This document shows positions 63,889 to 64,000 of a stretch of DNA of 64,000 bases, piece after piece. The notes below the pieces were generated by a model. That model saw nothing but the letters and a program-made list of their open reading frames with translations, searched no databases and was not told the DNA's origin. Position 1 is the first letter of the stretch. Each line of letters begins with the position of its first letter. The position numbers and the translations under genes are program-made. The stretch spans positions 21,001 to 85,000 of the forward strand of contig NZ_FOBX01000015.1 in assembly GCF_900109945.1 (NCBI RefSeq). Reading direction: 5' to 3'. The DNA comes from Bradyrhizobium sp. OK095 (GTDB lineage: Bacteria; Pseudomonadota; Alphaproteobacteria; Rhizobiales; Xanthobacteraceae).

Positions 63889-63965
63889 GGGCTTGTAGCT
63901 CAGTTGGTTAGAGCGCGCGCTTGATAAGCGTGAGGTCGGAAGTTCAAGTCTTCCCAGGCCCACCA
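63889..63965 (+). tRNA. tRNA-Ile (GAU)
   Basis: A 77-base tRNA including an encoded CCA. Acceptor GGGCTTG pairs with CAGGCCC (one G-U). D-arm GCTC...GAGC, anticodon loop CTTGATAAG with GAT at 63923-63925, and T-arm loop GTTCAAGTC are regular. It sits in the 16S-23S spacer as usual; tRNA-Ala and 23S would follow beyond the window. Confidence 0.97.
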
Positions 63966-64000
63966 CACTCATCGAGCGAGCATTCGTCTTCTGGTTATGG

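Noticed and set aside
63889..63965. tRNA-Ile as an integration site for a mobile element
   Set aside because: It lies in an rRNA operon and no integrase or att duplication is visible on the left side; the right side is outside the window.

Overview
The window is GC-rich (roughly 65% by eye) and densely coding. It ends in a ribosomal RNA operon whose 16S gene has the alphaproteobacterial form. The 16S sequence, a TlpA closely resembling the Bradyrhizobium cytochrome-oxidase assembly thioredoxin, a SAM-II riboswitch before metX, split ftsEX/CpdR-type neighbours and three families of intergenic palindromes all point to a Bradyrhizobium-like member of the Rhizobiales, on the chromosome. Nothing here looks like a phage, integron, transposon or CRISPR locus.

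Layout. 1-9.6 kb: a HAD hydrolase cut by the window edge; an AraC regulator divergent from a large autotransporter (seven-bladed YVTN propeller plus beta-helix repeats); a dodecin; a GT87-type membrane glycosyltransferase divergent from a secreted GH16 glucanase and a Tat-exported GH1 beta-glucosidase. 9.6-19.3 kb: an HNH nuclease, then a six-gene minus-strand cluster (nitronate monooxygenase, orphan ABC substrate-binding protein, acyl-CoA synthetase, DUF2855 protein, flavin monooxygenase, NHL-repeat protein). A divergent LysR gene lies beside it, and two near-identical palindromic operators sit between them. 19.3-24 kb: AlkA-type glycosylase, RlaP-like nucleotidyltransferase coupled to glutamyl-Q tRNA(Asp) synthetase, a soluble hybrid histidine kinase overlapping a YihY membrane protein.

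24-32 kb is housekeeping metabolism: twin-TM protein, cobalamin adenosyltransferase, etfBA, 3-hydroxybutyryl-CoA dehydrogenase, a YjfB-like small protein, tlpA, argH-lptM-lysA. 32-39 kb: tannase/feruloyl esterase, hydroxyisobutyrate-dehydrogenase-like and carboxymuconolactone-decarboxylase-like proteins, and a DUF4175/TIGR02302 protein that appears split in two. 39-48 kb: CpdR-like receiver, MJ0042 zinc-ribbon protein, ftsEX, YdcF, PlsC, a ChaC-like cyclotransferase, DUF2125, a small secreted protein and an outer-membrane porin-like protein.

48-64 kb: a chorismate mutase-hisC-tyrC aromatic operon; the SAM-II-controlled metX-metW operon, with a visible promoter, aptamer, antiterminator and terminator; a hydrolase; a TIGR02594 cysteine-peptidase-like secreted protein; a MOSC protein; clpB; the remnant of a propeller-protein gene; an M23 endopeptidase; and then the rRNA operon (promoter, structured leader, 16S, tRNA-Ile), with 23S outside the window.

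The observations I rate highest are the LysR operator pair placed at about -43 and -65 of a good -10 box, the mutually exclusive hairpins after the SAM-II aptamer, a four-unit 22-bp tandem repeat upstream of the rRNA promoter, the split TIGR02302 gene whose second half has gained a signal peptide, and the coupling of an RNA-repair-type nucleotidyltransferase to GluQ-RS.
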